DNA of 64,000 bases, taken from assembly GCF_035083965.1 (NCBI RefSeq), contig NC_089738.1:14472734-14536733 (forward strand), written 5' to 3'. The DNA is from Branchiostoma lanceolatum. Lineage: Eukaryota; Chordata; Leptocardii; Amphioxiformes; Branchiostomatidae. Position 1 is the first letter of the stretch. The number at the start of each line of letters is the position of its first letter. The position numbers and the translations under genes were made by a program. The notes beneath the pieces were generated by a model. It was not told the origin of the DNA, searched no databases, and saw only the letters and a program-made list of their open reading frames with translations. This document shows, in pieces, positions 60,174 to 64,000 of the stretch.

Positions 60174-60342
60174 AAAATGTCTGGAGTGAGCCTAGCTATA
60201 AAAGAAGAGTCGACCACGCCAAGAGTTTACATGAGGACAGTCAGTGCATACAGCCCTCCAATGGGGACTCCGGCACTCAAACGCTCCCGTAGCACGCCCT
60301 GCAGTCTAGATAGGGCCGGGAGGAGAAGAATACATTCCATAG
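60174..60342 (+). CDS. Rho-GEF gene, internal exon with SINE-duplicated donor
   Basis: 169 nt after TTTGCAG, encoding KMSGVSLAIKEESTTPRVYM through SLDRAGRRRIHSI plus one base, phase 1. Ser/Pro-rich (YSPPMGTPALKRSRSTP). The donor AG|GTATTT lies inside a 13-bp target duplication of a SINE, so a second identical donor exists at 60642. Joins the exon at 60973 in frame. Confidence 0.78.
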
Positions 60343-60653
60343 GTATTTACTCACTTAAAGTTAAAAGTTAAAGTGGTCCCATGCATCGAAGATGCGTAGG
60401 GGGGCGCCCATCTCCCATTCGAAGCCCTTGGGCCACACAAGTGCAAGTCACTACAGCAGGGGGCTGGTCCGCTGGTAGTGGTGTGTGTGTTTAACTTACA
60501 TACTCCTTCCCAAATGCTGAGTGCTAAGCAGAGAAAGTAATATGTACCATTTTTAGAGTCTTTGGTATGACCCGGCCGGGGTTCGAACTCACGACCTACC
60601 GTATGCAAGGCGAACACTCTACCAATTAGGCCATTGCACCGGTATTTACTCAC
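60342..60653 (-). mobile_element. tRNA-derived SINE, family B, inserted at a splice donor
   Basis: The minus-strand head is at right, with an A-box-like TGGCCTAATTGGTAGAGTG and a B-box-like GTTCGAACCCC. The body and a TTTAAC-type tail end near 60355. It is flanked by a perfect 13-bp duplication GGTATTTACTCAC at 60342-60354 and 60641-60653. The first copy spans the last exon base and the donor. Confidence 0.88.
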
Positions 60654-60972
60654 AGTCTCCTACATAAGGTTGCCAAGGCTTTTGAAATCTGCCTTAAAAG
60701 CTTTTTGCTAGGGATTTGTGTAATACTAGAATGTAACTTTTAGGAGATTCACCTTTGATGGGGGAACTGTTTTTTATTGTATTTGTGTGTTTGCACCTAC
60801 ATTGTACGTTCTCAAGATATTTGATGGGTTTGTATGGGGAGCGGAGCTTGGGGAGCAGACTAGAGCTAAGAAGGCTGGACTCCAGGCTACTGAGATCTTC
60901 AATTTCTTGTTTAGAATGTCTTTGGAATAAAGCTTCCTTTGACCAACATCTTTCATTCCGTTTCGCTGTCAG

Positions 60973-61139
60973 CTGACAAAGGGACAGGCACGCCACGATC
61001 CTCAACAGTCTCGGTCGAGCTGAGTTCCCCGTCGTCTGACTCGGAGGGTGAGAATGAAGCGACAAGCGTGCCGTCCTCGCCAGCCGTCAACCGTCGGTCG
61101 AGTTTCACCGGGATCCCACCTGGTCAGGACATTGATGAG
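60973..61139 (+). CDS. Rho-GEF gene, internal exon before the SH3
   Basis: 167 nt from TGTCAG to GAG|GTAAAA. It completes the split Ala codon and encodes DKGTGTPRSSTVSVELSSPS, acidic SDSEGENEATS, then NRRSSFTGIPPGQDIDE, ending in phase 0. IPPGQDIDE leads directly to the SH3 exon, a linker comparable to the region before the SH3 in Asef-family GEFs. Confidence 0.8.
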
Positions 61140-62479
61140 GTAAAAATATATTCAGTTGAAAGGTCATTCGTGTTTGTAGAACTCATTCTGAATTCAAAGT
61201 TGAACTGTAATTGCCAACGCAAAAATTGGGCTCACCCAAATTTTCGACAGACCAGCTCCAGTCTTTGTCTCTCCTTGACCATTACAATTTACAAAGTGTG
61301 TTAGCAATTTGCAGTTCAGCTTTGATTCAGGTTAAAAACATTGTGTCAAAATGGTTCTGGTGGCATCTAAAGACACAATATTACTAAGTTGCTTGTATTG
61401 GATACCAGGGCTCAAAATACTGGGTCATGTGCATTTTGTGCACCCAAAAGCTGTGTACCTTATTTTTGACTGTGGGTGCACTGGTGCACCTAGATATTTT
61501 TGTAGGTCTGCTTACGTAAATGTAGTCTTGAGCAAGTCTTGGAATGGTCACTGTGGTTTTATTCATCTCCACTGTTAATTCAAGACACAGCAAATATGCA
61601 TTTCCAATGTATCACTACAGTAACTGCAAACTGTTTTCACTGCAAACTTAAAACATCGTGAAAATGAATGAACTCACAGTACAGCAAGACTTCAGAAATC
61701 CTGTATGATGTTGATGCCAATCTCTTAAACTTTTGAAGTACATTTTCCAATTTGCTACTGTAAAAGTAACCTCATAATACTGTTACTGTACTTTCTAGAA
61801 AATGAAATTTTAGGTTTGATTGATGTGGGATTTTTCAGATGTTCTATTTCGTTGCCATAGAATCTGATACAATTAGGTCAATTTAATATCCTCTCCCTTG
61901 TAATCAGATTCAGACATCATATAGTGAATATATCGTTTCGAGCCGAATCCTTATTATATTTTTTTCTGTGATGACATCAAAAACATCAATGTTTTACTTT
62001 TGTTGTGGTTGTTTTGTTCGATAAATGATTAGATACTTTGAAGGAGGGACAAATTCAATGGTGGTGTTTTTTGACATCTAATATGTATGTATGTTTGTAT
62101 AACATACATTGCACAATCTGTTGAATAAGAGGAATGTTCTAGTATATGTAAATTTTGTTTTTCCTTCTTTGCATTATGTAAGTGTTATTTTACAAAAATG
62201 ATGACTTTTCAACACAGAATAAAGTTTGTATCTTTTACAAACTTGAAAACTAACAGAATTTTTAGACAGTTTATACCTTTCACCTGCAAAATCTTTGGTC
62301 ATTGGTTGTTGAAATACAGTAGAGCAGCCATGAGCCTGTGATGTCCTGTCCCCAAAATCTTCTCCACTTAAATGTGTGGGGTTTGTTTGTTTCTTTGTTT
62401 TGCGTCATAGTATCCAGGAAACCACCTTCTGGCATATCACACTTAGTTTTTGTACTCTAAAGGACCAAACTGATTGGCT

Positions 62480-62690
62480 TGATTTCACCATGTCACACAC
62501 CTCCTTGATGATCCCCTATTCTTTTCGATAAGAGTGGTGGGTTCTTTATGATGCTCTGTATGTGGCGCTCTTTAAACATGGAAGCTCCAAACAGACACAA
62601 CCTTTGTGGCCTGCTAGTGATTCGAACCCAGAACCTTAAGTTCTAATCTAAGTCAACAATCCAATTGCAAGACCACCTTTACACTTGCTT
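62480..62690 (-). mobile_element. tRNA-derived SINE, family A-like, antisense and diverged
   Basis: The minus strand has a B-box-like GGTTCTGGGTTCGAATC. The tail word CATAAAGAACCCACCACTC, followed by an AAAAGAATAGGGG-type sequence, is shared with the tail of the 44631 copy. Confidence 0.5.
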
Positions 62691-62864
62691 ACTCACTCCA
62701 TCAAGTTTGCTCAGAATCTTCCCCTGACTAGTTTTCTCCAAAACTCTCTGTCGTCTATTTGCGCTGCATGTAGTTGGTGTAGGTCCATACCGCTGCCAGC
62801 TTCAAGTTGTTAAAATCTTTCTTTAAACGTTGATTATCTCCATGAAAATATCTCCATGAAAAAG

Positions 62865-63050
62865 GCTTTTTCATGGAGATACTGTTTTGCGTGCGTTTGC
62901 GTGTTTGTGTGTATGTTTGTGTCACCCGATGCTTAAAGTCAGCATAACTGTAGAACATGTAGATGGATTGTAATGATATTTAGTATGTGGGTAGGTGTTG
63001 GGAGGAGAAAGGTCAAGGTCGATTTTGGGCCCCTTGGTATGTGTCACTGG
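62865..63050 (+). repeat. Dispersed GTTTGTGTG repeat directly before the SH3 exon
   Basis: GT-rich start, GCATAACTGTAGAACATGTA, AATGATATTTAGTATGTGGG, AAGGTCAAGGTCGATTTTGG and GGCCCC match the family at 54187 and 59790. It ends about 30 bp before the exon acceptor. A small hairpin (TCTCCATGAAAAAG / CTTTTTCATGGAGA) lies just before it at about 62849-62879. Confidence 0.6.
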
Positions 63051-63079
63051 AACTGCAATGGCGTATTTTTCTTTTACAG

Positions 63080-63262
63080 ATGTTTGAAGACGAGGATGAG
63101 GTGACGTACGCAGAGGCCCTGTGGGACCATGTGACGATGGACCCCGACGAGCTGGCCTTCAGAGCCGGGGAGGTGATAGAAGTGACGGATCTGAACGACA
63201 AGGACTGGTGGTGGGGCTGTATCGAGGACAGGGAAGGATGGTTTCCCGCTGCGTTCGTCAGG
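63080..63262 (+). CDS. Rho-GEF gene, SH3 domain exon
   Basis: 183 nt, phase 0 both ends, 61 residues forming a complete SH3 domain. It has [20 protein letters not shown] (ALYDY-equivalent and RT loop), [20 protein letters not shown] (n-Src loop and binding Trp) and [12 protein letters not shown] (distal strand and SPxYV-equivalent). The pattern matches the SH3 of ARHGEF9 (collybistin), ARHGEF4 (Asef) and SPATA13 (Asef2), where it regulates the DH domain by intramolecular contact. Acceptor TTTTACAG, donor AGG|GTATTT. Confidence 0.93.
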
Positions 63263-63725
63263 GTATTTATCTATCGTTCATTTTATAGACCCCCATCCCC
63301 TCAGGGTTGGATGAGTTTTTAAAAATCATTGCCTCTATAAGGCGAGTAGATAGTAGAAAATCTATTAGCCTGAATCATATTTTCACTGGCCAGAAATTTA
63401 AATGATATTGTTATGCTTGCATATCATTAACCATACCCAGGTATTTAGAGATCGGCAAATGTTCACAGGTCCCTCAGCTGCATCAAATTTGATGAGGAAG
63501 ATTTTCAGGTGAAAAATACGCTGTGAAGACTTTTTGATTCAGCGACCTTCAGACGATCAACAAATACGTCCGATACTTGTCAACTGTGTGCAGGGCGTTG
63601 AAGTGTGTTGGGTTCTTTTACATTTGATGCCCTGATGCTGTATAAAAATATACTGTACCATAAATCAGAATAATTTCTATTCTAACCTGTTTTAATTTCA
63701 TAATGTGTATTTGACTTGTTTCTAG

Positions 63726-63911
63726 TTGAGAGTTAACCAGGAGGACACAGTGGAAGACTATGTTGCCAAGATGAGGCAGGGGACCAGTGTTAATCTGCGC
63801 AGGTACAGCGTGAGCTTCAGTCAGAACAAGGACCAGATGAGAAGCAACGTGGTCAACGAGATCCTCAGTACGGAGAGGGACTACATCGGCCACTTGAGAG
63901 ACATCATTGAG
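63726..63911 (+). CDS. Rho-GEF gene, SH3-DH linker and start of DH domain
   Basis: 186 nt, phase 0 both ends. LRVNQEDTVEDYVAK is the characteristic post-SH3 sequence of the group. QNKDQMRSNVVNEILSTERDYIGHLRDIIE is the first DH helix (CR1) that contacts Cdc42/Rac-type GTPases. The remaining DH and the PH domain lie beyond the window, so the gene is truncated by the right edge. The group activates Cdc42 and/or Rac1 at the plasma membrane. In vertebrates it acts downstream of APC (Asef) or with gephyrin (collybistin). Confidence 0.93.
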
Positions 63912-64000
63912 GTAGATATTTGTTTGTTACATCCGGGAAGGAGGTTTACCTTCAACGGAGGTACTGCTTTTGGTTTTGTATGTGTGTTTGCAACTATAAT

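Overview
The window is eukaryotic genomic DNA. Coding exons are short, separated by GT..AG introns, and most have close vertebrate counterparts. Noncoding DNA is dense with small dispersed elements: TIR-bearing MITE-like repeats, tRNA-derived SINEs, LINE tails and a tyrosine-recombinase retrotransposon. This combination of compact, vertebrate-like genes and diverse DNA and retro-elements suggests an invertebrate deuterostome, most likely a cephalochordate (amphioxus). The species call is inference.

Layout. (1) 3-600 (+): last two exons of a SWIM zinc-finger protein. (2) 2353-1841 (-): first exon of an RNF168-like RING E3 ligase. It is head to head with (3) PCID2, 2639-9662 (+), a complete 14-exon, 399-residue TREX-2 subunit. 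The 285-bp shared promoter carries a perfect TCTCGCGAGA element. Two nearly identical RNase H-only LINE copies lie in direct orientation in PCID2 intron 1 and downstream of the gene. (4) 13104-14127 (+): two-exon gene of the CXorf65/C22orf15-like family. (5) 20170-17406 (-): complete 5-exon SPRYD7. It is divergent from (6) 20971-27600 (+), a 5-exon DsbA/FrnE-type thioredoxin-fold oxidoreductase. (7) 30414 to the right edge (+): a very large Rho-family GEF gene of the ARHGEF4/SPATA13/ARHGEF9 (Asef/collybistin) group. It has a 5-kb disordered exon, smaller exons, an SH3 domain and the start of the DH domain.

The main discovery is gene 6. The first cysteine of its CPWC active site is an in-frame TGA (21031-21033), with conserved sequence on both sides. 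A SECIS-like hairpin lies about 830 nt past the stop codon, just before a poly(A) signal. It has an ATGA/TGAT non-Watson-Crick quartet, a 10-bp stem and an AA-containing apical loop. I read this gene as a DsbA-like selenoprotein with a UPWC active site.

Its first intron holds a 4.2-kb Ngaro/DIRS-type element with perfect A1-B1-A2-B2 split direct repeats. The gag-like ORF and tyrosine recombinase are open, but a tandem repeat array occupies most of the place of the reverse transcriptase.

Smaller points include a SINE inserted exactly across a 5' splice site with a 13-bp target duplication, a duplicated splice acceptor in PCID2, a 20-bp perfect palindrome at a candidate promoter, and several multi-copy MITE-like families.
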